NCBI GenBank assembly: GCA_000751295.2
Contig: CCMO02000001.1
Location: 5,548,002 to 5,612,001 of the forward strand
Length of the DNA: 64,000 bases
Source of the DNA: a bacterium YEK0313
Lineage (GTDB): Bacteria > Pseudomonadota > Alphaproteobacteria > Rhizobiales > Phreatobacteraceae
Reading direction: 5' to 3'
In this document: positions 25,630 to 34,900 of the stretch, piece by piece
How positions within the stretch are numbered: position 1 is the stretch's first letter
Layout of the letters: each line of letters opens with the position of its first letter
Position numbers and translations under genes: made by a program
The notes under the pieces: generated by a model
The model's input: only the letters and a program-made list of their open reading frames with translations
Database searches by the model: none
What the model was told of the DNA's origin: nothing

Positions 25630-27111
25630 CTATTCGTCCCCTGCGGGACGCAAATGCGATGCGGGCAGCATTTCCTCGAGAATGGTCAGGAAGTCGCGCC
25701 CGGCGAGGCCACGGGCGCGGTCGAGCAGCAGCGGCAGCGGGCTCGACGGTTCGACCGCGCGGTAGAACTGGGCAACCTGGGCCATCGTGTCGTTGGCCTC
25801 GGCGCGCGTTGCGAGGCGTCGGAACGGAGCGGCGGTCGGCGGCGCGGCGGCGCGCAGCGCCTCGGCCGGGTCGCCTGCCGTCTCGCCGCCCTCCGCGAAG
25901 GGATCTGCCGGCTCGAACGCCGCGCCGCCGTCCGGTGCCTCGTCCGCATCGGCTGGCGGCATGGACGTGTCGAAGGCGCTCAGCCGTTCGATCGGAATGT
26001 TGAAGCCGGTATCCTGGCCGACGCGGATGCTGGCGATCTCGACCGCATTCGGCACCAGCGTCCTGATCGCCTCGAGGAAGGAGACGCCGGCGAGCTGGCG
26101 GCACTGGCGCACCAGGAGGAGCCCGACGGACGAGGGCTCGTTGCGGGCGAGGTAGTCGGCGACGGCGTCGAGTGCGGCCGCCGCGTCGCCATGGCCGGCA
26201 ATGCCGATCCTGGCCATTGGTCCTGCCGCTGCGGGGCCCGCCTCGACATGGCCGGCGGGCTCGACCGCCGGAACCGCCTGGATCCCCCCGGGATCGCGGC
26301 GCGCGAGCTCCGTGCCGAGCCAGGCCGCCTGCTCGCCCACCAGCTTCAGGAGATTGGGCAGGGCGAGATCGTGTCCCGGCCCAAGTGCCGTCGAAAAGCT
26401 CGCCGCGATCCGCTTGAGACCGGCCTCCAGTCGCGCAAGCTCGCCGTGCGTGGCCTTGAGCTCATCGAGATCGGCCCGCTCGAGCCCGCCGGCGATGGCG
26501 GCCGCGTCATAGACGCTCTCATTGTCTCGCGGCGCGACCGTGCCGGTCGCGACCAGATGATTGCGGTAGGACACCCGCCCGAGATTGCGGGTCTCGAACA
26601 GCGGCATGACCTGCAGCGGCATGACCGTGTGTGGCATGTCGTCGAGCGCCATCAGCACGCCGCGGCGCAGCTCCACGTCGCGGCCGGCCACGGCCGGATG
26701 GACCTCCGTCCACTGCCCTTCGAGCAGATCGGCCATGGCCGTGACCAGGCCGGCGAAACCTTCGAGATCCCGGTCGAGCACGCGCAGCTTGGCGAGCAGC
26801 ACCATGACGCGCAGGTCGCGCGAGCGCTGCATCAGCGCGGCGCCCGCCTTGGCCTCCGCGGCGAAGTCGATGGTCGACCGGTCGAAGGCAGCGAAGACCG
26901 GCGGCAGGACGCCTTCGACGCGGGCGAGGAAGTTCAGATAGTCCTCGTCGCCAAGCGCATCGAGATCGGGACCGCAGGGCGCCGCGCCGGGCACGGCTGC
27001 ATCACCTTCCGCCACGGTTCCGAGCACCGGTTCGGACTCGGGCACCGGTTCGGACTCGGGCACCGGTTCGGACCTGGGCGCCGCGGGCATGGCATGATCG
27101 ATGGCGCTCAT
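25630..27111 (-). CDS. tssA: T6SS assembly protein TssA
   Basis: 493 aa with the ImpA N-terminal domain at about 45-190 (GPDLDALGDEDYLNFLARVEGVLP, then QWTEVHPAVAGRDVELRRG) and a C-terminal helical region (YRAVEPSSPLPLLLDRARGL) as in TssA proteins that organise baseplate and sheath. Residues about 12-30 contain a six-residue repeat (ESEPVP) from an 18-bp tandem repeat. The ATG at 27111 is taken over a TTG-type start at 27150, which lacks a ribosome site. Confidence 0.93.
   Translation of the reverse strand: MSAIDHAMPAAPRSEPVPESEPVPESEPVLGTVAEGDAAVPGAAPCGPDLDALGDEDYLNFLARVEGVLPPVFAAFDRSTIDFAAEAKAGAALMQRSRDLRVMVLLAKLRVLDRDLEGFAGLVTAMADLLEGQWTEVHPAVAGRDVELRRGVLMALDDMPHTVMPLQVMPLFETRNLGRVSYRNHLVATGTVAPRDNESVYDAAAIAGGLERADLDELKATHGELARLEAGLKRIAASFSTALGPGHDLALPNLLKLVGEQAAWLGTELARRDPGGIQAVPAVEPAGHVEAGPAAAGPMARIGIAGHGDAAAALDAVADYLARNEPSSVGLLLVRQCRQLAGVSFLEAIRTLVPNAVEIASIRVGQDTGFNIPIERLSAFDTSMPPADADEAPDGGAAFEPADPFAEGGETAGDPAEALRAAAPPTAAPFRRLATRAEANDTMAQVAQFYRAVEPSSPLPLLLDRARGLAGRDFLTILEEMLPASHLRPAGDE
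27025..27078 (-). repeat. 18-bp tandem repeat in tssA
   Basis: Three units of CACCGGTTCGGACTCGGG (plus-strand reading): 27025-27042, 27043-27060 identical, and 27061-27078 with two mismatches. It encodes ESEPVP repeats in the N-terminal tail of TssA. Being in frame, copy-number change would alter linker length without breaking the gene. Confidence 0.85.
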
Positions 27112-27207
27112 GTCCTCAACTCTTCCGATGCGGCGCGTCCCCCGACACAAGGGCGGGCTGGCGAATGACCTGGCACGGCAGGGGCGGCAATGCCGCCGTG
27201 ACGCGGC

Positions 27208-27777
27208 TCAGCGGTTGACGCGGGTTTCGACCCGGCGATTGGTGCCGTCGAACCGGTCGGCGGTGCGCGGCTGCGAACTGCCGAAGGCACGCGGCATGAT
27301 GCGTGTGCTGGGAATGCCCTGCGCTTCCAGATAATTCACCACCGCGCTGGCCCGCCGGCGCGACAGGTCCATGTTGTGCGCGTCGGAGCCGCGGGCGTCG
27401 GTATGGCCGTCGACCGCGAAGTTCAGCCCGTTCAGCCGCGGGTCCCGGAGGGCGCGGGCGAACTCGTCGAGATTGCGCCGCGCCTCCGGTGTCAGCCGAT
27501 CGGAATCGAGCGCGAAATTGACCATCAGGTCGAAGCTCGGCGGCGCTGCCGGTCGCCCGCACTCCGCATCGGTGCCTGAGCAGATCGTGCGGCTGGCACT
27601 ATAGTTGCTGTTCTGCCCAAGTCCCCGTGACTGCCCGAGAGGAAGGTTCGTCTCCGATTGACGTGGCACGGAAAATCGCTCGATAATCTGATCCGCCGTA
27701 TAAGCCGGCTGCGCAATCGCCTGCCCGGATACAGTCATCGCCGCCAATAAAGCGAACCCGCAGAAGCTCCAACGCAT
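27208..27777 (-). CDS. OmpA-like envelope protein, first gene of tss operon
   Basis: 189 aa with a Sec signal (RWSFCGFALLAAMTVSGQAIA, cleavage about 22/23) and an OmpA-like peptidoglycan-binding domain at about 83-189 (VNFALDSDRLTPEA, GHTD at 124-127, DLSRRRASAVVNYL, NRRVETRV). GAGGGG precedes the ATG at 27777; the longer frame to 27915 is not needed. Located 96 bp upstream of tssA in the same direction. It could anchor the T6SS to the cell wall in place of TssJ or TagL, but this is inference. Confidence 0.85.
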   Translation of the reverse strand: MRWSFCGFALLAAMTVSGQAIAQPAYTADQIIERFSVPRQSETNLPLGQSRGLGQNSNYSASRTICSGTDAECGRPAAPPSFDLMVNFALDSDRLTPEARRNLDEFARALRDPRLNGLNFAVDGHTDARGSDAHNMDLSRRRASAVVNYLEAQGIPSTRIMPRAFGSSQPRTADRFDGTNRRVETRVNR

Positions 27778-28118
27778 GGAAATCCCCTCGGCGCGATTGA
27801 ATACTCGCCGAGAATGACTCAGTCTGCTATGACCGTCAATCGATTGACCGGCGTGGACACTAGTCAAATGGGTAACCATCGCGGGCACCCCTCCGTAAGG
27901 GAAATCGGACGTCAACAGGCGGTCTCGGCGCTGGCCGCGATCCGGTCCCGCCGCAGCGGCAGGGCCGCGGCGGCATCAGGCGATCGATGCACCGCAGACT
28001 GGCACGGCCGCGCCTTCGCCGGTGTGACCGGGCGCACATCGCATCGCGCCACCCCGTGCTTGGTTCGCCTCGCGGAATGGCCCGAACCGCTTCGTTCAAT
28101 CGCCGGCGAGGACACACG
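27778..28118. promoter_or_regulatory. Divergent T6SS promoter region with 14-bp palindrome
   Basis: 341 bp separate the tss operon (minus) from the vgrG operon (plus). It contains a perfect 14-bp palindrome, GTCAATCGATTGAC (27835-27848), about 58 bp before the OmpA-like start and 271 bp before vgrG. This is the most likely binding site for a T6SS regulator. I could not pick confident -10/-35 boxes. Confidence 0.5.
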
Positions 28119-29975
28119 ATGACGCTCGCGCTCACGCAGGACCAACGGCCCGCGCGCCTGAAGACGCCGTTCGGCGGCGACGTGCTGAACCTCGTCGGCT
28201 TCGACGGCCACGAAGCGATCAGCACCCCCTTCGACTATGTCATCGAGGCGGTCAGCACCGAGGCGAGCCTCGACTTCGACAAGGCGCTCGGGCGCAATTG
28301 CGCGGTGACCTTCCACACCTACGGGAAGGCGCAGCGGCACTTCAACGGCGTGCTGACCGAAAGCGAGTGGCTCGGCAAGCGCGGCGGGCTGCATCACTAC
28401 CGGCTGAAGCTGCAGCCCTGGCTCTCGCTGCTCGGCTTCACCGCCAATTGCCGCTTCTTCCAGGACATGCCGGTCACCGACATCATCCGCAAGGTGTTCA
28501 CCGAAGCGGGCTTTTCCGACTTCCTGTTCAAGACCAGCGAGAGCTACGAGAAGATCGAATATTGCGTGCAGTACCGGGAGAGCGATCTCGCCTTCGTCAG
28601 CCGGCTGATGGAGCACTACGGCATCTATTATTTTTTCGAGCACACGGCCGACAAGCACGAGATGATCCTGGCCGACGGCCGCTCGTCGCACCAGCCGGTG
28701 CCGGGCCTTGCCACCCTGCCCTTCCGCCACCTCGCCAGCACCAATGTCCGGGACGAGCAGCACATCACCGAATGGAAGCCGGTGCGCCGGTTCCAGAGTG
28801 GCAAGGTGAGCCTGAACGACTTCGACTATCTCAAGCCCAATGCCTCGCTGCTGGCCGAGAAGAGCCAGCCCGGCGGCTACGCCAAGAGCGGGCTCGAGGT
28901 CTACGACTACCATGCGAGCTATCAGGACCGCGGCAAGGGCGAGAAGCTCGCCCGGGTCCGGCTGGAAGCCCGCCAGGCTCTCGATTTCCGGCGCGAATGC
29001 ACGGGCGATGCCGCCTCGCTCGCGCCGGGCGGCCTGATCACGCTCAAGGACCACCAGGAGGCCTCCGAGAACATCCCCTATCTCGTCGTCGCCTGCACCC
29101 ACCGCATCCACGCGCAGGGCTATCTCTCAGGCGAGGATGGCGGCACGAGCTATGACGGCAGCTACCGGCTCCAGCCCGCCAGCCGGCCGTTCCGCGCACC
29201 CGCCGTCACGCCGCGCCCGGTCATTTCCGGTCCGCAGACGGCCAAGGTGGTCGGCAAGGCCGGCGAGGAGATCGACGTCGACGAGCACGGCCGCATCCTC
29301 GTCCAGTTCCACTGGGACCGCGACCGCAAGCCCTCGCGCCGGGTGCGTGTCGCCCAGACCTGGTCCGGCAAGTCCTGGGGCGGCGTCGTCATCCCGCGCA
29401 TCGGCATGGAGGTGGTGGTCGAGTTCATCGAAGGCGATCCCGACTATCCGCTCGTCACCGGCACCGTCTACAACGGCGACAACCGGCATCCCTACGAACT
29501 GCCCGCCAACAAGACCATGGCCGGCGTCAAGTCGCGCTCGTCGAAGAACGACACCGGCTACAACGAGTTCGTCTTCGAGGACAAGGCGTCGTCGGAGAAG
29601 ATCCGCATGCACGCGGAGAAGGACCTCGACGTCACCGTCAAGAATGCCGAGACGCGCGAGATCGGCGCGGAATTTCCCGTGCCGATGGGCAAGCCTTCGC
29701 GGAAGACGACGCTGAAATCCGGCGACGACGAGCTTGCCGTCGAGACCGGCAACCAGACGGTCAAGGTCGCGCAGACGATGACGCTGAAGGCCGGGCTGAT
29801 GATCGAGCTCGTCTGCGGGGCCAGCAAGATCACGATGACGCCGGCATCGATCGACATTTCCTCGCCGCTGATCAACATCAAGGCGGCGGCTGTCCTCAAC
29901 GCCCAGGGCACGCTGACCAATGTCAGCGGCGCGGCGAACCTGTCGCTGCGCGGCGGCCTGGTACTGATCAACTGA
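28119..29975 (+). CDS. vgrG: T6SS spike protein VgrG (TssI)
   Basis: 618 aa, the length of a VgrG without an extra effector domain. Gp27-like part (about 1-380: TPFDYVIEAVSTEASLDFDKALGR, YRESDLAFVSRLMEHYGIYYFFEH) is followed by the gp5 OB-fold (VGKAGEEIDVDEHGRILVQFHWDR, then VRVAQTWSGKSWGGVVIPRIGMEVVVEFIEGDPDYPLVTGTVYN) and a beta-helix of repeats to the C-terminus. GAGG lies 7 nt before the ATG at 28119. No PAAR gene is adjacent. The DUF6931 gene follows after 12 bp. Confidence 0.96.
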   Translation: MTLALTQDQRPARLKTPFGGDVLNLVGFDGHEAISTPFDYVIEAVSTEASLDFDKALGRNCAVTFHTYGKAQRHFNGVLTESEWLGKRGGLHHYRLKLQPWLSLLGFTANCRFFQDMPVTDIIRKVFTEAGFSDFLFKTSESYEKIEYCVQYRESDLAFVSRLMEHYGIYYFFEHTADKHEMILADGRSSHQPVPGLATLPFRHLASTNVRDEQHITEWKPVRRFQSGKVSLNDFDYLKPNASLLAEKSQPGGYAKSGLEVYDYHASYQDRGKGEKLARVRLEARQALDFRRECTGDAASLAPGGLITLKDHQEASENIPYLVVACTHRIHAQGYLSGEDGGTSYDGSYRLQPASRPFRAPAVTPRPVISGPQTAKVVGKAGEEIDVDEHGRILVQFHWDRDRKPSRRVRVAQTWSGKSWGGVVIPRIGMEVVVEFIEGDPDYPLVTGTVYNGDNRHPYELPANKTMAGVKSRSSKNDTGYNEFVFEDKASSEKIRMHAEKDLDVTVKNAETREIGAEFPVPMGKPSRKTTLKSGDDELAVETGNQTVKVAQTMTLKAGLMIELVCGASKITMTPASIDISSPLINIKAAAVLNAQGTLTNVSGAANLSLRGGLVLIN

Positions 29976-29987
29976 ACGGGGCCGCCA

Positions 29988-30538
29988 TGGCAACCTTGCG
30001 CTTTGCCACTGCCCGCGACGTCGCCGAAGCCTTCCCGACGCTGGTCGAGGACATGCTGGCGGAGCCGGGCGAACGCGAGCCGCTTGCCTTCCTGCGCGAG
30101 CTCGCCGACGGCGAGACGCCGGAAGATGCGATCAGTTTCTGTGCCTACGTCCTGCCACGCCGCGACGCGGTCTGGTGGGCCTGCCGGTCGGTGCGCGCCC
30201 TGGCCTCGCCCGGCGCTCCGGTCGAGGACGTCGCGCTCGCCGCGGCGGAAGCCTGGGTGCGCGCGCCCTCGGAGGCAAGCCGGATCGAGGCCATGCAGGC
30301 CGGCCAGGCAGCAAGCTCCGCCCATGCCACGACCTGGGCCGCCTTCGCCGCGGCCTGGTCGGGCGGCAACCTCTCGGTCGGCGAACATGCCGGAGCGCCC
30401 GCCCCGGCCCATCTCACCGCCAAGGCCGCCCGCGCCTGCCTGCTGATCGCGCTCGCGCGCATTTCGGCAACCGAGCGCCGTGATAGACTGCGTGCCTGCA
30501 TCGAAGGCGGCATTCGCCTCGCTGCGGCGGATGCCTGA
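29988..30538 (+). CDS. DUF6931-type protein downstream of vgrG
   Basis: 183 aa, soluble, alanine-rich and helical: ATLRFATARDVAEAFPTLVEDM, then AISFCAYVLPRRDAVWWACRSVRAL and AAFAAAWSGGNL. I recognise this as the small protein (DUF6931, as I recall) found between vgrG and fha in rhizobial T6SS loci. Function unknown; position suggests loading of a VgrG cargo or regulation. ATG at 29988 (GGGGCCGCC just before it). Confidence 0.7.
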
Positions 30539-30622
30539 CGCGACCGCCCCCGGGGAGACCGATGCCGAAACCAGCTCTGTCGAGATCAGGCCTGTACCAG
30601 GGTCAAGATGCGGAGGCCGTCC

Positions 30623-31081
30623 GTGCTCGCACTGCGCCTGACCATTGAAAACGAGGCCGCCCTGTCCGATGGCGGACCGCTGACCTATACGTTGACCGGC
30701 CGGCGCGGCATCGACATCGGCCGCGACAAACATCTCGACTGGGTGCTGCCGGATCCGACCCGCTACATTTCGAGCAAGCACTGCGAGATCCGCTTCCGCG
30801 ACGGCGGCTACTGGCTGCACGACGTCTCGAGCAACGGCACCTTCGTCAATGGCGCAGCCTTCCGCCTGACCGAGCCGCGGCGGCTGCGCGCCGGCGACCG
30901 GCTGGAGATCGGGCGCTACATCATCAAGGTAGAGGTCGAGGGCGACAGCTCCGCCGGAAGCCTCGAAGGAGAGGCCGTGCCACCGGCCGCGGCCAGCGAC
31001 ATCTGGGCCGCCGACGGCGAGGCGGCGCCGGCGAAATCCGCGCGCGGCGCAACGGCCGGCCGGTCGTATCGGGCGACCTGA
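30623..31081 (+). CDS. fha: FHA-domain protein (N-terminal part of TagH/Fha)
   Basis: 152 aa from a GTG at 30623 with GGAGG 6 nt upstream (an in-frame ATG at 30608 lacks this spacing). The FHA fold is complete: DIGRDKHLDWVLPDPTRYISSKHCEIRF, then DVSSNGTFVNG, giving the phosphothreonine-binding Arg, Ser, His and Asn positions. FHA proteins are the PpkA substrate that activates T6SS assembly. After SDIWAADGEAAP the reading loses TagH character and stops at 31081, overlapping the next ORF as TGATG. In relatives one protein spans both ORFs, so a frameshift near 31025-31055 is likely. Confidence 0.8.
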   Translation: MLALRLTIENEAALSDGGPLTYTLTGRRGIDIGRDKHLDWVLPDPTRYISSKHCEIRFRDGGYWLHDVSSNGTFVNGAAFRLTEPRRLRAGDRLEIGRYIIKVEVEGDSSAGSLEGEAVPPAAASDIWAADGEAAPAKSARGATAGRSYRAT

Positions 31082-31932
31082 TGGACTGGGCCGTCGATCT
31101 GCCCGGCCCGCTCGGCCGGCCGCAGCCCGAGCCGGTTCTGCCCGCGCCGCGCGGCCGGCGAGCGCCCCCACAGGACGACGCCGGGGACGCAGCCGCCATG
31201 GACTGGGCCATGCCGAGAGAGCTGCCGCCGCCGAAGCCGCCGGAACCGGCTGACGCAGCTCTCGTCCCGCCGGCACCGGAAGCAGCTGGCGCGGAACCGC
31301 TCGCGCCGCCGCCGACGCGCCCCGAACCACCCGCGCGGCCGTCCGCGACCTCGGACGCCTTCATCGCGGCCTTCGCCCGTGGCGCCGGCCTGCCGCCGGA
31401 TCTCTTCGGCGGCCGCGATGCGACGGCCCTCGCCGAGGAGCTCGGCCGGCTGATGCTGCTCGTCACCACCGAGCTCAAGGTCCTCATGCAGGCGCGCGCG
31501 GAGGCGAAAGGCGCCATGCGCAGCGCCAACCAGACCGCGGTCCAGGCGCTGGACAACAATCCCATTCCTTTCGCCCCGACCGCCGAGGATGCCTTGCGGC
31601 TGATGCTCGCCGGCGCCGGGCCCGGCTATCTCGGCGCGAGCGCCGCGGTCGCCCGCAGCTTCGAGGCGCTGAAGACCCATCAGCTCGACACGTTCATCGC
31701 CATGCAGGCGGCGGTGGACGCGCTCCTCACGCAGCTCGACCCGGAAACGGTCGACCGCGACGCCGCCCCCGACCGGGCTCTCGGCCAGTTGTTCGCCTCG
31801 CGCAAGGCGCGGCTGTGGGACCTCAACCTCGCCCGCTGGCAAGCCCTCGCCGCCGCCCATGACGGCGGCCTGCGCGGCGCCTTCATGAGCTTTTTCGCCA
31901 CCGCCTACGACCGGCGCGCCACCGGCCGCTGA
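31081..31932 (+). CDS. tagH: TagH C-terminal part, separate ORF
   Basis: 283 aa in the frame next to the FHA ORF. In-frame codons upstream of its ATG (NGRPVVSGDL) also look coding, supporting a split gene. It has a proline-rich linker (about 1-95, with DWAVDLPGPL and MDWAMPREL) and the conserved TagH C-terminal domain (about 100-283: LPPDLFGGRDATALAEELGRLM, then VLMQARAEAK and FMSFFATAYDR). It is either a frameshifted half or a translationally coupled partner. Confidence 0.75.
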   Translation: MDWAVDLPGPLGRPQPEPVLPAPRGRRAPPQDDAGDAAAMDWAMPRELPPPKPPEPADAALVPPAPEAAGAEPLAPPPTRPEPPARPSATSDAFIAAFARGAGLPPDLFGGRDATALAEELGRLMLLVTTELKVLMQARAEAKGAMRSANQTAVQALDNNPIPFAPTAEDALRLMLAGAGPGYLGASAAVARSFEALKTHQLDTFIAMQAAVDALLTQLDPETVDRDAAPDRALGQLFASRKARLWDLNLARWQALAAAHDGGLRGAFMSFFATAYDRRATGR

Positions 31933-31981
31933 ATGGGCGGAAAGGCCCGCTCCCTCCGGGCGCGCGCCGTTCCAGGCCGGT

Positions 31982-34900
31982 TCAAAATCTCAGGCTGAAG
32001 TTTGCCTTGAAGCCGTGCTGCTGCGCGGACGAAGCGAACTGGCCGTCGTAGGAAAGACCGAGAACCGCATTCGGCGTGACGGCCATGTCGAGCCCGGCAT
32101 TGATGGCGCCGGCGTCGCGTGCGATCGGCACGCCCGCTATGGCGAAGGCATCGCCGCCGGCGAAGGCCTGGCTCGACAGCGGAGCGATCGCGCCATAGGC
32201 GTGCCGCCAGCCGATCGAGCCACGCACGGTGGCGGCAATCCCGCCGAGGGCAAAGTTCGCCGAGGCCCGCAGCCCGATCGTGGTGAAGGTGGCGGCCGTC
32301 ACCTGGCCGGTCGCGTGAAGCGCGGCCGCCCCGCCGCGCTCGCCGCAGCCGCCGGCATCGAGGCTCACATGAGCGAGATTGGCGAAGGGTTCGAAGGCCG
32401 CGACCGGCGTATCGATCCGATAGCCGATATCGCCGAAGACCTGGAAGGTGCCGGCCCGGTACCTGCTCCTCAGGCTGTCGCCGAAACCCGCAAAGGCGAC
32501 GGTACGGCCGGTGACGAGCTGATGCCATGTATAGGCCAGACCGGCGCGGAACCCCAGAGGCCCCCACTGCGTCCCGCCATAGAGGCCGAGGTGATAGTTG
32601 TCGCTTTCGCCGGAGGAGAGGCGGCCGCGCGCATTGAAGGTGGTACGGCTGTAGCCGGCGAGCGCGCCGAAGCGCCAGGTCCCGAACGGCCCCGTGCCGA
32701 ACACCGGCCCATCGGCCCCGATCAGGATGCCGCCGGTGGCGGTGGTAAGCCCGGCGGCATTGCCGTTGCCGTTGACGCGACCCCAGGCGCCGAAGCCCTG
32801 AGCCCAGACCGCCGCACGATCGGTGGTGACGGGAACGGCCTGCGGACCACCCTCGCCATAGGCCGTGACGGGCATGGCGGAGGCCGCGACGGCGCCGAAG
32901 GCGGCGCGGATGCGATCGGTCGCGGCCTCGCGGATGAAACGGCTGTCGGCGATCAGCGCCGTCTTCGCGCTCGCATGGATCTCGCCGGAAAGCTGATCGA
33001 GCGCCGCGCGGGCTGCAGTTGCATCCGGAAGGGCGGCCGCCGCATCGTTGGCGGGATTGCCGGATCCGGTGCTTTCGAGGCCTTTGCCGATCGCGCATTG
33101 GTTGGCGGTTTGCGCGACGGCGCAGAACGGCACGCTGTTGCGCTTGGCCTCGATATAGACACGGTGGGCATCATAGCTCAGCGTCAGGTCGACGAAGGGC
33201 ATGTTCTGGTCGAATGCGTCGAACCTGCCGGTCACGCCGCCATGGGCATCGAGGATCGTCCAGCGACTGCCGGGCGTATAGATGCCGCCGGCCTTGAGGG
33301 CATGGACCGTACCGCCGTCGATCACGGCTGTGCCGCTGACATTGATCAGGTCGCTCTGCAGCGCGGGGCTGATCTCGGCCTGATAGGTCGAGCCGGCGGC
33401 AAAGACGAGATTGCCGTTGACGGTGAGGGTGCCGATGGAGTTGCCCGGCGCGATCGTGCCGCCCGAGGCGATCGTCACGACCGATCCGGCACCCGAGCCG
33501 ACCGTGCCGTGGCCGCCGAGCGTGCCGCCACCCGCCACGTGGAACGAACCTCCGAGCATGGCCTGGGCGTGGGCGGGGCCGGAGCCGACGATCAACGCCC
33601 CGGCGGCAATCTCGGTCATGCCGGCAAAACCGGAACTGTTGCCGTCGTAGATCAGCGCGCCCGTGCCGGCCTTGACGAACCGGCCCGTGCCGGTGAGCAC
33701 TCCGCCATAGGCGGCATCCGCGGCCTGATCGAACGTGAGCGATGCGCCGGCGCCGATCGCGGCATTGCCGAGGAAGCGCTCGGCGACGGCGGACAGTCCA
33801 CCGGCCTGGATCGACCAGTCGAGGCCGGAGATGCCGGTCAAGCTCAGGGTGCCGGCGCCCTGCTTGACCATGAGGCCGGCGAAGCTGCTCAGGCGGCCGA
33901 TATTGCCGGCGAAACGGCCATCCGCCGGCTGATCGAACACCACCGTGCCGGCATTGATGATGTCGCCCGAGATCGAGCCCGTGCTGCCGATCAGCGTGCC
34001 GCCCAGGACGGCGGTATTGCCATAGCTGTTGACGCCGGTCAGGCGCAGCGTGCCCGCGCCGATCTTGATGAGATCGCCCGCGCCTGAAACGCTTCCCGTG
34101 AGGCCAAGCTCGGTATTGGTTGCGACGTTGAAGACACCGGAGCCGTCGAGCATGATCGCGCGCGCGCTCTGGATGCCGGCCGTGGTCGCCAGCGTCCCGC
34201 CATTGAAACGCAGCCCGCCCGCCGCATCGCCGAGATTGGCGTCGCTCGATACCGATAGGGTACCATCGAGAAGGCTAGTGCCGCCGCGATAGGTGTTGTT
34301 GCCTTCGAGAACGAGTGTCCCGCCCTCGGTCTTGCTGAGGCCGCCGGTTCCGGTGATCGTCGTTGCGATGTGAGCGACTGTATTCGTCAGCACCCGAATT
34401 TCGGCATTGCCATCGCTCCGGCCCGAGCCGTCGATCATCAGCGTTCCCGGGCCTTCGAGGCGGTAGCCATTGTCGACGAATTGCAGCCCCTTGAAGCTCT
34501 GCACGCCCGCAACCGCGATCGTGCCGCCCCCGAACCCGCCGGGCTCGTTCTTGAACACGGCGTGATGGCCCGCCCAGGCGACAGGCGCCACGCCGCCCTG
34601 ATTCAGCCATTGCGTGCCGACGGCGTTCCACGTGCCGTCGTCGCCTTGCCAGTGCTGCAGGGTATTGTCGCCGTTGGCTGCGACGAACAGATCCACATTG
34701 CCGCCGCCGGCCTGGATTTCGTAGATACCGGCAACCGGGGTGGCGCCGATCTCGAGGCCGCGATCGATGAGAGTGCCGCCATAGGTCATCAGCCGGTAAT
34801 AGCCGAAGGCCGCCATGCCATCGGCGGGATGGCCGCTCTGGGACAGGTTCAGCGTGCCGTCCAGCGTCAGACTGCCGCCCACCGCGATGCGGTCGCTGGT

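Noticed and set aside
27208..27915. 235-aa version of the OmpA-like protein
   Set aside because: The extra 46 residues precede a clear signal peptide and GAGGGG ribosome site at 27777.
31933..31981. Bidirectional terminator between tagH and the autotransporter
   Set aside because: Only a 5-bp stem and no T-run were found.
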